Origin: Streptomyces olivochromogenes
GTDB lineage: Bacteria > Actinomycetota > Actinomycetes > Streptomycetales > Streptomycetaceae
DNA: 64,000 nucleotides
Direction: 5' to 3'
NCBI RefSeq assembly: GCF_001514115.1
Contig: NZ_KQ948452.1
Location: 186,001 to 250,000, forward strand
The notes under the pieces are model-generated. The model saw only the letters and a program-made list of their open reading frames with translations, was not told the DNA's origin and did no database searches. The position numbers and the translations under genes were made by a program. Of this stretch, positions 44,434 through 53,253 are shown piece after piece. Every line of letters begins with the position of its first letter. The stretch's first letter is position 1.

Positions 44434-47433
44434 ATGATGGCGCCGGGGCGCAGGAGCAGTACCTTCACGCGGCTGCTGCGACACGGCTTCACCGATCCGT
44501 CGGCCGCCGAGCGGCTCCTGGACGGCGCGGAGCTCGAGCCCGTACGGTCCGATCCGGTGCTCCTCGACGCGCTCGGCGCCACCGCCGATCCCGATCTCGC
44601 ACTGCTCGGGCTCGTCCGGCTCGTCGAGGCGCAGGACGGTCACAACGCCGAACGGGAACTCCTCGACACCCTGATCGCGGCCAAGCCGCTGCGCGACCGG
44701 CTGCTCGGAGTCCTCGGTGCCTCCGCGGCCCTCGCCGACCACCTCGCCCGGCACCCGCGCGACTGGCAGGAGCTCGTGACGTACGAGCCGCAGGACCTCC
44801 ACCCCGGGGTACGGGAGTTCGAGCGAGGGCTGGCGCAGGCGACCGACCCCGTCGCCCTGCGCGTCGCCTACCGGCGCTGCCTGCTGTCCATCGCCGCACG
44901 TGACGTGTGCGGCACCACCGACCTCGCCCAGACCGCCGCCGAACTCGCCGACCTCGCCACGGCCACCCTGCGCGCCGCGCTCGCCATCGCCGGCCGCGCC
45001 GCGCCCGACGACGCCGCGCTGTGCCGGCTCGCGGTGGTCGCGATGGGGAAGTGCGGGGGGCACGAGCTGAACTACGTGTCCGACGTCGACGTCATCTTCG
45101 TGGGGGAGGCGGTGGACGGGGCTGACGAGCGCAAGGCGCTGCAGGCCGCCACCCGGCTCGCCTCCCACATGATGCGGATCTGTTCCGAGACCACCGTCGA
45201 GGGCAGCATCTGGCCCGTCGACGCGAATCTGCGGCCCGAGGGGCGGAACGGGCCGCTGGTACGGACCCTGAGCAGTCACCTCGCCTACTACCAGCGGTGG
45301 GCCAAGACCTGGGAGTTCCAGGCGCTGTTGAAGGCCCGGCCCGTGGCCGGGGACCTCGGACTCGGCGAGGAGTACGTGGCCACGCTGGCGCCCCTGGTGT
45401 GGCACGCCGCGGAGCGGGAGAACTTCGTCGCCGACGTACAGAAGATGCGGCGGCGGGTCGTGGAGAACATCCCCGTCGCCGAGATCGAGCGCGAGCTGAA
45501 ACTCGGACCGGGGGGACTGCGCGATGTCGAATTCGCCGTACAGCTCCTCCAGTTGGTGCACGGGCGGGCCGACACCTCGCTGCGCAGCGGGACCACGCTG
45601 GACGCGTTGAAGGCGCTCGCGGCCGGTGGGTATGTCGGGCGGGCCGACGCGGTGCAGCTCGACGAGGCCTATCGGTTCCTGCGGTCCATGGAGCACCGGA
45701 TACAGCTCTACCGGCTGCGACGGACCCATCTGGTGCCCGAGGACGATGCCGATCTGCGGCGCATCGGGCGGTCGCTCGGGCTTCGGGCCGATCCCGTCGT
45801 CGAGCTGAACCGTGAGTGGAAGCGCCATGCGGCTGTCGTACGGCGGCTGCACGAGAAGTTGTTCTACCGGCCGCTGCTGGACGCCGTGGCCCAACTCGCC
45901 CCGGGCGAGAGCCGGCTGAGCCCGAACGCGGCGCGGGAGCGGCTCGTCGCCCTCGGGTACGCCGATCCGGCCGCGGCGCTGCGGCATTTGGAGGCCCTGG
46001 CTTCGGGGGTCTCGCGGAAGGCCGCGATCCAGCGGACCCTGCTGCCCGTGCTGTTGGGGTGGTTCGCGGATTCCGCCGACCCCGACGCCGGGTTGCTGAA
46101 CTTCCGCAAGGTGTCGGACGCCCTGGGCAAGACCCCCTGGTATCTGCGGCTGTTGAGGGACGAAGGGGCCGCGGCGGAGAACCTGGCGCGGGTGCTGTCG
46201 GCCGGGCGGCTCGCTCCGGACCTGCTGATGCGGGCGCCGGAGGCCGTCGCGCTGCTCGGCGGCGACGGGGACGGGGGCGGGCTCGAACCGCGCGGCCGTG
46301 CCCATCTGGAGCAGGAGATCCTCGCCGCGGTGAGGCGGGCCGACGGGGGCGAGCAGGCGGTGACCGCCGCGCGTGGTGTGCGGCGGCGGGAGCTGTTCCG
46401 TACGGCCGCCGCGGACATCGTCGCCTCGTACGGCACCGAGGAGACGCCGGCCGTCGCCGATCAGGGCGCGCTGGTGGATCAGGTGGGCGGGGCCGTGTCC
46501 GACCTGACGGCGGCGACGCTGGCGGGGACCCTGCGGGCCGTGGTGCGGGACAGGTGGGGGGACACGCTGCCCACGCGGTTCGCCGTCATCGGGATGGGGC
46601 GGTTCGGGGGGCACGAGCTCGGCTACGGGTCCGATGCGGATGTGCTGTTCGTGCATGAGCCCCGGGAGGGTGTCGACGAGCAGGAGGCCTCCCGGGCGGC
46701 CAACGCGGTTGTCTCGGAGATGCGGCGGTTGCTTCAGGTCTCCAGTGCGGATCCGCCCTTGCTGATCGACGCCGATCTGCGGCCCGAGGGGAAGTCCGGG
46801 CCGTTGGTGCGGACGCTGAACTCCTACCAGGCCTACTACCGGCGGTGGTCGTTGGTGTGGGAGTCGCAGGCCCTCTTGCGGGCCGAGTTCGTCGCGGGCG
46901 ACGAGGACCTGGGGCGGCGGTTCATCGAGCTGGTCGATCCGTTGCGGTATCCCGCGGAGGGGCTCGGTGACGACGCCGTACGGGAGATCCGGCGGCTGAA
47001 GGCCCGGATGGAGTCGGAGCGGATGCCCCGTGGGGCCGATCCGACGCTGCACACCAAGCTGGGGCGGGGCGGGCTGTCCGACGTGGAGTGGACCGTGCAG
47101 CTGTTCCAGTTGCAGCACGGGTGGGTGGAGCCGGGGCTGCGGACCACGCGGACACGGGAGGCGCTGGGCGCGGCGTGCGCGGCGGGGCTGGTGTCCGGAG
47201 AGGACGCCGTCATCCTGGACGAGGCGTGGGTGCTGGCCACGCGGGTGCGCAACGCGGTGATGCTGGTGCGGGGGCGGGCCGGGGACACGTTTCCCTCCGA
47301 CGGGCGTGAACTCGCCGCGGTCGGGCGGTACTTGGGGTACGGGCCCGGTCATGGCGGCGACATGCTCGAGGACTACCGGCGGATCACTCGGCGGGCTCGG
47401 GCCGTGGTGGAGGTGCTGTTCTACGGGGCGTGA
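44434..47433 (+). CDS. glnE: Glutamine synthetase adenylyltransferase/adenylyl-removing enzyme
   Basis: 999 residues from ATG 44434, with GGGAGGGCCCAGG upstream. It adenylylates and de-adenylylates GlnA in response to nitrogen. Two nucleotidyltransferase domains are visible: G-H-E-L-N-Y-V-S-D-V-D-V-I-F in the N-terminal (removing) half and G-H-E-L-G-Y-G-S-D-A-D-V-L-F in the C-terminal (adding) half. Each carries the G-S/x-D-x-D metal motif. Paired D-V-E-F-A-V-Q-L and D-V-E-W-T-V-Q-L helices follow each. Both halves are intact. The 3' end overlaps the convergent EamA gene by 13 bp. Confidence 0.97.
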   Translation: MMAPGRRSSTFTRLLRHGFTDPSAAERLLDGAELEPVRSDPVLLDALGATADPDLALLGLVRLVEAQDGHNAERELLDTLIAAKPLRDRLLGVLGASAALADHLARHPRDWQELVTYEPQDLHPGVREFERGLAQATDPVALRVAYRRCLLSIAARDVCGTTDLAQTAAELADLATATLRAALAIAGRAAPDDAALCRLAVVAMGKCGGHELNYVSDVDVIFVGEAVDGADERKALQAATRLASHMMRICSETTVEGSIWPVDANLRPEGRNGPLVRTLSSHLAYYQRWAKTWEFQALLKARPVAGDLGLGEEYVATLAPLVWHAAERENFVADVQKMRRRVVENIPVAEIERELKLGPGGLRDVEFAVQLLQLVHGRADTSLRSGTTLDALKALAAGGYVGRADAVQLDEAYRFLRSMEHRIQLYRLRRTHLVPEDDADLRRIGRSLGLRADPVVELNREWKRHAAVVRRLHEKLFYRPLLDAVAQLAPGESRLSPNAARERLVALGYADPAAALRHLEALASGVSRKAAIQRTLLPVLLGWFADSADPDAGLLNFRKVSDALGKTPWYLRLLRDEGAAAENLARVLSAGRLAPDLLMRAPEAVALLGGDGDGGGLEPRGRAHLEQEILAAVRRADGGEQAVTAARGVRRRELFRTAAADIVASYGTEETPAVADQGALVDQVGGAVSDLTAATLAGTLRAVVRDRWGDTLPTRFAVIGMGRFGGHELGYGSDADVLFVHEPREGVDEQEASRAANAVVSEMRRLLQVSSADPPLLIDADLRPEGKSGPLVRTLNSYQAYYRRWSLVWESQALLRAEFVAGDEDLGRRFIELVDPLRYPAEGLGDDAVREIRRLKARMESERMPRGADPTLHTKLGRGGLSDVEWTVQLFQLQHGWVEPGLRTTRTREALGAACAAGLVSGEDAVILDEAWVLATRVRNAVMLVRGRAGDTFPSDGRELAAVGRYLGYGPGHGGDMLEDYRRITRRARAVVEVLFYGA

Positions 47434-48368
47434 GCCTTGGGGGCCTGCCGCGCGGTGGGCGGCACGGCCCCTTCCGTTCGGGGGCGGGTGCGGGTGGCTG
47501 CCACTCCGGCCAGGACCACCGCCATGCCCGCCAGGGTGCGGGGGCCGAGCGTCTCGTTCAGGACCAGGGCGCCGAGCGTCACGGACACGACGGGGAGCAG
47601 GTAGCCGACCGTGGCCGCGCTGGTGGGGCCCTCTTCGGCGATCATGCGGTAGTTGAGGTAGAAGGTCAGGCCGGTGGAGAAGACACCGAGGACGGTGACC
47701 GCCAGCAGCGCCGTGGTGTCGGGGTGGGTGGGGGCCGCCGTGGGGAGGGCCAGGGTCGTCCACGCCGTGGCCATGAGGAGTTGGGCCGCCGATACGGCCA
47801 GGGGGGCGCCGCGGGGGGTGAGGTGGCGGGCCATGTAGGTGAAGGCGATCGCATAGCTGGCCGCGGCGGCCAGGAGGGCTCCGGCGCCCCAGCCGGCCAG
47901 ACCGCCGTGCTGCCAGGGGGCGAAGATCAGCAGGACGCCCGCGAAGCCGAGGAACAGGCCGGCCAGGCGCAGGGGGTGGAAGGCGCGGTCGGTGCCGAGA
48001 ACCGCGCCCAGGAGGAGCGACCAGAGGGGAGTGGTCGCGTTCATGACGCCCGCGATCCCCGAGTCGACCGTCTGCTCGCCGAGCGCGAAGAGGGCGAAGG
48101 GGATCGCGTTGCAGAACAGCGCCGCGACGGTCACATGGAGCCAGAGGGCGCGGGAGCGAGGGAGGCGCTGGCGCGCCCCGCGGGCCAGGAGCAGGAGGAC
48201 CGCCGTGCCCAGGGCGCAGCGCGTGAGGGTCAGGTGGGCGGGGGACATGCCGTGGTCCAGGGCCAGTTTGATCCAGAGGAAGCCCGAGCCCCAGAGGAGC
48301 GCAAGGCCGGCCATGCGGAGAGAGGAACGGAGGGGGGAGGAGGGCGAGACGGTGACGGGGCTTGCCAT
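47421..48368 (-). CDS. EamA-family (DMT) exporter
   Basis: 315 residues with ten membrane helices. Each half is an EamA repeat: G-L-A-L-L-W-G-S-G-F-L-W-I-K-L at the start, then N-A-T-T-P-L-W-S-L-L-L-G, and Y-L-L-P-V-V-S-V-T-L-G-A-L-V-L-N-E at the end. It probably exports an amino acid or similar solute. The divergent LysR gene, 72 bp away, is likely its regulator. Confidence 0.92.
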   Translation of the reverse strand: MASPVTVSPSSPLRSSLRMAGLALLWGSGFLWIKLALDHGMSPAHLTLTRCALGTAVLLLLARGARQRLPRSRALWLHVTVAALFCNAIPFALFALGEQTVDSGIAGVMNATTPLWSLLLGAVLGTDRAFHPLRLAGLFLGFAGVLLIFAPWQHGGLAGWGAGALLAAAASYAIAFTYMARHLTPRGAPLAVSAAQLLMATAWTTLALPTAAPTHPDTTALLAVTVLGVFSTGLTFYLNYRMIAEEGPTSAATVGYLLPVVSVTLGALVLNETLGPRTLAGMAVVLAGVAATRTRPRTEGAVPPTARQAPKAHAP

Positions 48369-48440
48369 GCGTCCTACCGTCCGTGGTTTTTGGATTGAGG
48401 ACAAGTGAAGTGTTTTGCACGCACTGTTAAGGTGTGCTTC

Positions 48441-49346
48441 ATGCTTGATGTGCGGCGTATGCAGGTGCTGCGGGCTGTGGTCAGCAGCGGGTCGGTGACG
48501 GCGGCCGCGGCGGATCTGGGGTACACGCCGTCCGCCGTCAGCCAGCAGATCGGGGCGCTGGAGAAGCAGGCGGGGACCGAGCTGCTGGAGCGGGTCGGGC
48601 GCGGGGTGCGGCCCACCGCGGCGGGGCTGCTGCTGACCGAGTACGCGGACGCCATCGGGCGGCAGGTCGCCGAGGCGGAGACCGCCCTCGCGGATCTGCG
48701 GGCGGGGCGGACGGGTCGGCTCGCGGTGCGGTACTTCGCCACGGCCGGGGCCGCGCTGGTCGCTCCCGCCGTTGCGCGGTTTCGGCGTGAGCACCCCGGC
48801 GTGCGGGTGGAGTTGAAGCTGATCGATGTGGAGGATCCGCTGCCCGATGTGAAGGAGGGGCGGGCCGATCTCGCCCTGGTGGTGCGGGCCGACGGTACCG
48901 GTCCCGAGGGCATACGGCTCGTACGTCTGCTCGATGATCCGTACCGGGTCGTGCTGCCCAGAGGGCATCGGCTCGCGGGGCGGCGACTGCTCGAACTGGC
49001 GGAGCTGGCCGATGAGCCGTGGGTCGGGAGCGAGTGGCCGGGGCCCTGCCTCGACGCCCAGTTGGACGCCTGTGCCACTGCCGGGTTCCGGCCCTCGTTC
49101 GCGGTGCAGAGCGAGGACTACGCCACCGCTCAGGGATTCGTGGCGGCCGGGCTCGGAGTGAGTCTGATTCCCCGGCTCGGGCTGGGGAGCCGGCACCCCG
49201 GCGTGGTGGTGCGGAAGGTGCGCGCCCCTGAGCCGGTGCGGGTCCTTTACGCGGCGGTACGGGAGACGGGTCCCGGCGCGGCCGAGCGGCCGGCACTGCG
49301 CGGACTGCTGGACGCGCTCCGGGGCGCGGCCCACCCCGACCGGTGA
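48441..49346 (+). CDS. LysR-family regulator of the divergent exporter
   Basis: 301 residues from ATG 48441 (M-L-D-V-R-R-M-Q-V-L-R-A-V-V). The helix-turn-helix reads S-V-T-A-A-A-A-D-L-G-Y-T-P-S-A-V-S-Q-Q. The effector domain has F-R-R-E-H-P-G-V-R-V-E-L and G-R-A-D-L-A-L-V. The 72-bp gap to the EamA gene holds GTGTTTTGCAC and AAGGTGTGCTTC segments that could be LysR half-sites. The classical divergent pair points to control of export. Confidence 0.93.
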   Translation: MLDVRRMQVLRAVVSSGSVTAAAADLGYTPSAVSQQIGALEKQAGTELLERVGRGVRPTAAGLLLTEYADAIGRQVAEAETALADLRAGRTGRLAVRYFATAGAALVAPAVARFRREHPGVRVELKLIDVEDPLPDVKEGRADLALVVRADGTGPEGIRLVRLLDDPYRVVLPRGHRLAGRRLLELAELADEPWVGSEWPGPCLDAQLDACATAGFRPSFAVQSEDYATAQGFVAAGLGVSLIPRLGLGSRHPGVVVRKVRAPEPVRVLYAAVRETGPGAAERPALRGLLDALRGAAHPDR

Positions 49347-49442
49347 CGGCTCACCCCGAGCGGTAGCGGGTTCGTGCGGCTCCAGGCGCCGGAGAGTCGC
49401 GAGACGGGACGTATCGCCCCGTTCGACGACAGCTCCGGGTCG

Positions 49443-50303
49443 TCAGGTCTCCAGCGGCACCAGGGGCGCGCCACGCGTCCCGGGAACCCAGCGGGGCAGG
49501 GCGTACGGCAGAGCCCCGTACCAGAGGCGGGCGACCGCGAAGCCGAAGGCCAGGCACAGCATGCCGCCCACCGCGTCCAGCCAGAAGTGGTTGGCGGTGG
49601 AGACGATGACCAGCAGCGTGGCCGCCGGATAGAGCAGGCCCAGGACACGCACCCACGGCACCGAGGCCAGGGCGAAGACGCTCAGACCGCACCACAGGGA
49701 CCAGCCGATGTGCATCGACGGCATCGCGGCGTACTGGTTCGACATGTGCTTGAGGTCCCCGGAGGCCATGGAACCCCACGTGTGGTGGACGACCACCGTG
49801 TCGACGAAGTCGCCGCCGATCATCAGGCGGGGCGGGGCCAGCGGGAAGAAGTAGTAGCCGAGCAGGGCCACCGCCGTGGTGGCGAAGAGCGCGAGGCGCG
49901 CCGCCGCGTACCGGCCGGGGTGGCTGCGATAGAGCCACACCAGGACGCCGAGCGTCACGACGAAGTGCAGCGTCGCGTAGTAGTAGTTCATCCCGACGAT
50001 CAGCCATGTCGCCGAGTTCACGGCGTGGTTGACCGACTGCTCGACGGCGATCCCGAGATGGTGCTCCAGGCGCCACAGCCAGTCGGCGTTGCGCAACGCC
50101 TCCTGCTTCTGCTCGGGCACGGCGTTGCGGATCAGTGAGTACGTCCAGTAACTCACGGCGATGAGCAGGATCTCGAACCAGAAGCGGGGGCGACGCGGGG
50201 TGCGCAGCCTGCGCAGGAACGCCTTCCCCGCGTTCTCCTCCGCGACGGGGCGTGGAGCGGCCCGGTCCTGGCCTTCCAGTGTCGTCACGGTCGTCTCACC
50301 CAT
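49443..50303 (-). CDS. PAP2-superfamily membrane phosphatase
   Basis: 286 residues from ATG 50303; GTG 50309 is two codons longer. Six hydrophobic segments. The PAP2 motifs are P-L-A-P-P-R-L-M (C1-like), A-A-M-P-S-M-H-I-G-W-S (C2, Ser and His) and S-T-A-N-H-F-W-L-D-A-V-G-G (C3, His and Asp). The family includes lipid phosphatases and the Aur1/Ipt1-like inositol phosphotransferases of actinobacteria, which this arrangement resembles. The substrate should be a lipid phosphate at the membrane's outer face. Alone in its direction. Confidence 0.88.
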   Translation of the reverse strand: MGETTVTTLEGQDRAAPRPVAEENAGKAFLRRLRTPRRPRFWFEILLIAVSYWTYSLIRNAVPEQKQEALRNADWLWRLEHHLGIAVEQSVNHAVNSATWLIVGMNYYYATLHFVVTLGVLVWLYRSHPGRYAAARLALFATTAVALLGYYFFPLAPPRLMIGGDFVDTVVVHHTWGSMASGDLKHMSNQYAAMPSMHIGWSLWCGLSVFALASVPWVRVLGLLYPAATLLVIVSTANHFWLDAVGGMLCLAFGFAVARLWYGALPYALPRWVPGTRGAPLVPLET

Positions 50304-50377
50304 AGGCACAAAGTCTGCCAGAAAAGCGTTCCGCGACCGATCATCCCTTGGTTGGGTCCTGGCCGCACGTTCTACGA

Positions 50378-50415
50378 CAGGAGGAGTCCTACCCGCAACG
50401 TACGGGCTCCTCCTC
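50378..50415 (-). terminator. Hairpin at the end of malR
   Basis: GAGGAG (50381-50386) pairs with CTCCTC (50407-50412) and, inside it, CCCG (50392-50395) with CGGG (50403-50406). It overlaps the last codon of malR. There is no U-tract. Confidence 0.5.
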
Positions 50416-51447
50416 AGGGACGATTCCGGTCCCCAGGGGCCGAAGCGGTCGAACCGCGCACCACCAGCTCCGGCATGAACACGAACTCACTGTGCGGCGC
50501 CGGAGTTCCACCGATCTCCTCCAGCAACGTCCGCACGGCCGCCTGTCCCATGGCCGGGACCGGCTTGCGTATCGTCGTCAGGGGTGGGTCGGTGAAGGCG
50601 ATCAGGGGGAGTCGTCGAAGCCGACGACCGATATGTCCTTCGGCACCTCCAGGCCCCGCTGGCGCGCCGCCCTTATCGCGCCGAGGGCCATCATGTCGCT
50701 CGCGCAGACCACCGCCGTGCACGCCCGGTCCATGAGGGCGGTGGCCGCGGCCTGACCGCCCTCCAGGGTGTACAACGAGTGCTGGACCAGTCGCTCCTCG
50801 ATGTCGGCCGGGCTCAGCCCCAACTGCTCCTGCATCGTGCGCACGAAGCCCTCGATCTTCCGCTGCACGGGCACGAACCGCTTCGGACCCAGGGCGAGTC
50901 CGATGTTGGTGTGCCCGAGCGAGACGAGGTGCGTGACCGCGAGGGCCATCGCCGCGCGGTCGTCCGGGGAGATGAAGGGCGCCTGGACCTTCGGCGAGAA
51001 ACCGTCGACCAGGACGAACGGCACGCCCTGGGCGCGCAGCTGCTCGTAGCGCTGCATGTCCGCCGAGGTGTCGGCGTGCAGACCGGAGACGAAGATGATG
51101 CCGGCGACGCCCCGGTCCACCAGCATCTCCGTCAGCTCGTCCTCGGTGGAGCCGCCCGGCGTCTGGGTGGCGAGGACCGGGGTGTAGCCCTGACGGGTCA
51201 GGGCCTGGCCGATGACTTGCGCCAGGGCCGGAAATATCGGGTTCTCCAACTCCGGAGTGATCAGGCCCACCAGGCCCTCGCTGCGCTGCCGCAGCCGGAC
51301 CGGGCGCTCGTAGCCCAGGACGTCGAGCGCGGCCAGGACGGACTGGCGGGTGGTCGCGGCGACGCCCGGCTTCCCGTTCAGGACGCGGCTGACAGTCGCC
51401 TCGCTGACCCCCGCCTGGGCTGCGATGTCGGCAAGCCGTGTGGTCAC
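50414..51447 (-). pseudogene. malR: LacI-family maltose repressor, frameshifted as written
   Basis: From GTG 51447 the frame reads V-T-T-R-L-A-D-I-A-A-Q-A-G-V-S-E-A-T-V-S, a LacI helix-turn-helix with hinge. The periplasmic-binding-like domain continues to D-I-S-V-V-G-F-D-D-S-P. There a TGA follows. The next reading frame continues at once with L-I-A-F-T-D-P-P-L-T-T-I-R-K-P and V-F-M-P-E-L-V-V-R-G-S-T. Joining them needs one more C in the minus-strand run at 50609-50605 (five bases; six expected), so a single-base deletion or read error breaks the gene. Without the tail the last about 60 residues (dimer interface) are lost. MalR normally represses mal and amylase genes until maltose appears. 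It lies 26 bp after aglA on the same strand. Confidence 0.88.
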
Positions 51448-51472
51448 AGGATTGGACTGTACCGGTCGCATC

Positions 51473-53176
51473 TCAGACTGCCCACCAGACCGTTGAATCT
51501 GCGGGCAGTTCGGTCGTTTCGGCACCCGGCTCGACGTCCGCGCTGGCGAGCAGCAGGGTGCCCGGGGTGGGCAGCGGGAGGGGGGCCGCGGTGAGGTTCA
51601 CCGTGCAGACGAAGGAGCCCTCGGCGGTGTCCCGGCGGAAGGCGAGGACCCCGTCGGGCGTCGGCAGCCAGGTCACCTGGCGGCCCGCGCCGAGCGCCGG
51701 GTGCTCGCGGCGCACGGCGAGCGCGCTGCGGTAGAACTCCAGCGTCGAGGTGGGGTCACCCTCCTGCGCCTCGACCGTGAGGTTCTTCCAGGAGGCCGGC
51801 TGCGGCAGCCAGCTCGGGCCGCCCTCGACCGGGCCGAAGCCGAACGGCGCGGCCTCGCCGGACCACGGCAGCGGCACCCGGCAGCCGTCGCGGGTGCCGT
51901 CCTGGCCCGCGCTGCGGAAGAACGCCGGGTCCTGGCGGACCTCGTCGGGCAGGTCGACGACCTCGGGCAGCCCGAGCTCCTCGCCCTGGTAGAGGTACGC
52001 CGAGCCGGGCAGCGCCAGCATGAGCAGGGTCGCCGCCCGGGCCCGGCGCAGACCACGCGCCTCGTCCCCTTCCGCGAGACGCGTGGAGTGCCGTACCACG
52101 TCGTGGTTGGAGAGGACCCAGGTCGCGGGCGCGTGCACGGCGTTCATGGCGCCGAGTGAGCGGTCGATGACCTCGCGCAGGTCCGCCGCGTTCCAACCGG
52201 TGGTCAGGTAGGAGAAGTTGAACGCCTGGTGCAGCTCGTCCGGGCGCAGGTACAGCGCGCTGCGCTCGACGGTCGGCGTCCACGCCTCCGCCACCGCGAT
52301 GCGCCCGCCCGTCTCCCGCCCCCGCCCTTCCAAGGAAGGCCCTTCGGGCCCTGTCTCATTTCCGGTGTACTCGTCGAGGATGCGCCGCCAGCTGCGGTAG
52401 ATCTCGTGCACGCCGTCCTGGTCGAAGTACGGCACGGCCTCGGTGCCCAGCAGCCTGACCTGCTCGTCGTGGCCGATGTCCGGCAGACCCGCCGCCTTGA
52501 CGAGGCCGTGGGCGACGTCGATGCGGAAGCCGTCGATGCCGAGGTCCAGCCAGAAGCGCAGGATGGAGCGGAACTCGTCGTGGACGGCCGGGTGGTCCCA
52601 GTTGAAGTCGGGCTGCTCGGGCGCGAACAGGTGCAGGTACCACTCGCCGTCCTCGACGCGGGTCCAGGCCGGGCCGCCGAAGATGGACTCCCAGTCGTTG
52701 GGAGGCAGTTCGCCGTTCTCACCTTTGCCGGGACGGAAGTGGAAGCGCTCCCGGATCGGCGAACCCGGGCCCTCGCGCAGCGCCTGCTTGAACCACTCGT
52801 GCTGGTCCGAGCAGTGGTTGGGCACCAGGTCGACGATCACCCGCAGCCCCAGCCCGTGCGCGTCCCGCACCAGGTCGTCGGCGTCCGTGAGGTTGCCGAA
52901 CATCGGGTCCACCGCGCGGTAGTCGGCCACGTCGTAGCCCGCGTCCGCCTGCGGGGAGGCGTAGAAGGGGGACAGCCACACCGCGTCGACGCCGAGTTCC
53001 TTCAGGTACGGGAGCCGGGCCCGGACGCCGGGCAGGTCACCCATGCCGTCGCCGTTGCCGTCCGCGAAGCTGCGCGGATAGACCTGGTAGATGACCGCGT
53101 CGCGCCACCACTCCCGGCGCCCGGAGGCGGCGGAGGAGGCGTCGGTGGGCAGTGCGTCGGTGACGTGCTGGGTCAT
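51473..53176 (-). CDS. aglA: Alpha-glucosidase, GH13
   Basis: 567 residues from ATG 53176. It cuts imported maltose and maltodextrins to glucose in the cytosol; no signal peptide is present. The GH13 motifs are V-I-V-D-L-V-P-N-H (region I), G-F-R-I-D-V-A-H (nucleophile Asp), A-V-A-E-A-W (acid Glu) and L-S-N-H-D-V (Asp stabiliser). N-terminal V-I-Y-Q-V-Y-P-R-S-F-A-D is typical of oligo-glucosidases. An unusual segment rich in Gly/Glu (G-N-E-T-G-P-E-G-P-S-L-E-G-R-G-R-E-T-G) precedes the A-V-A-E-A-W strand and looks like an insert. Fourth gene of the mal operon. Confidence 0.94.
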   Translation of the reverse strand: MTQHVTDALPTDASSAASGRREWWRDAVIYQVYPRSFADGNGDGMGDLPGVRARLPYLKELGVDAVWLSPFYASPQADAGYDVADYRAVDPMFGNLTDADDLVRDAHGLGLRVIVDLVPNHCSDQHEWFKQALREGPGSPIRERFHFRPGKGENGELPPNDWESIFGGPAWTRVEDGEWYLHLFAPEQPDFNWDHPAVHDEFRSILRFWLDLGIDGFRIDVAHGLVKAAGLPDIGHDEQVRLLGTEAVPYFDQDGVHEIYRSWRRILDEYTGNETGPEGPSLEGRGRETGGRIAVAEAWTPTVERSALYLRPDELHQAFNFSYLTTGWNAADLREVIDRSLGAMNAVHAPATWVLSNHDVVRHSTRLAEGDEARGLRRARAATLLMLALPGSAYLYQGEELGLPEVVDLPDEVRQDPAFFRSAGQDGTRDGCRVPLPWSGEAAPFGFGPVEGGPSWLPQPASWKNLTVEAQEGDPTSTLEFYRSALAVRREHPALGAGRQVTWLPTPDGVLAFRRDTAEGSFVCTVNLTAAPLPLPTPGTLLLASADVEPGAETTELPADSTVWWAV

Positions 53177-53253
53177 GGATTCCCTTAGGGGTGCGGGGGG
53201 AACGACGGAGGCGCTTGCTGCGTACGAGGGGTCCGCTAAGTGCGGGCGGGCCG

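Noticed and set aside
43924..48420. A 1498-codon open frame on the minus strand opposite glnE
   Set aside because: It lies antisense to glnE, whose domains are intact. Composition is Pro/Arg/Gly-rich, the usual shadow of GC-rich third positions.
50414..50722. Separate small gene at the end of malR
   Set aside because: Its only sensible part is the C-terminus of MalR in a shifted frame; it is not an independent gene.
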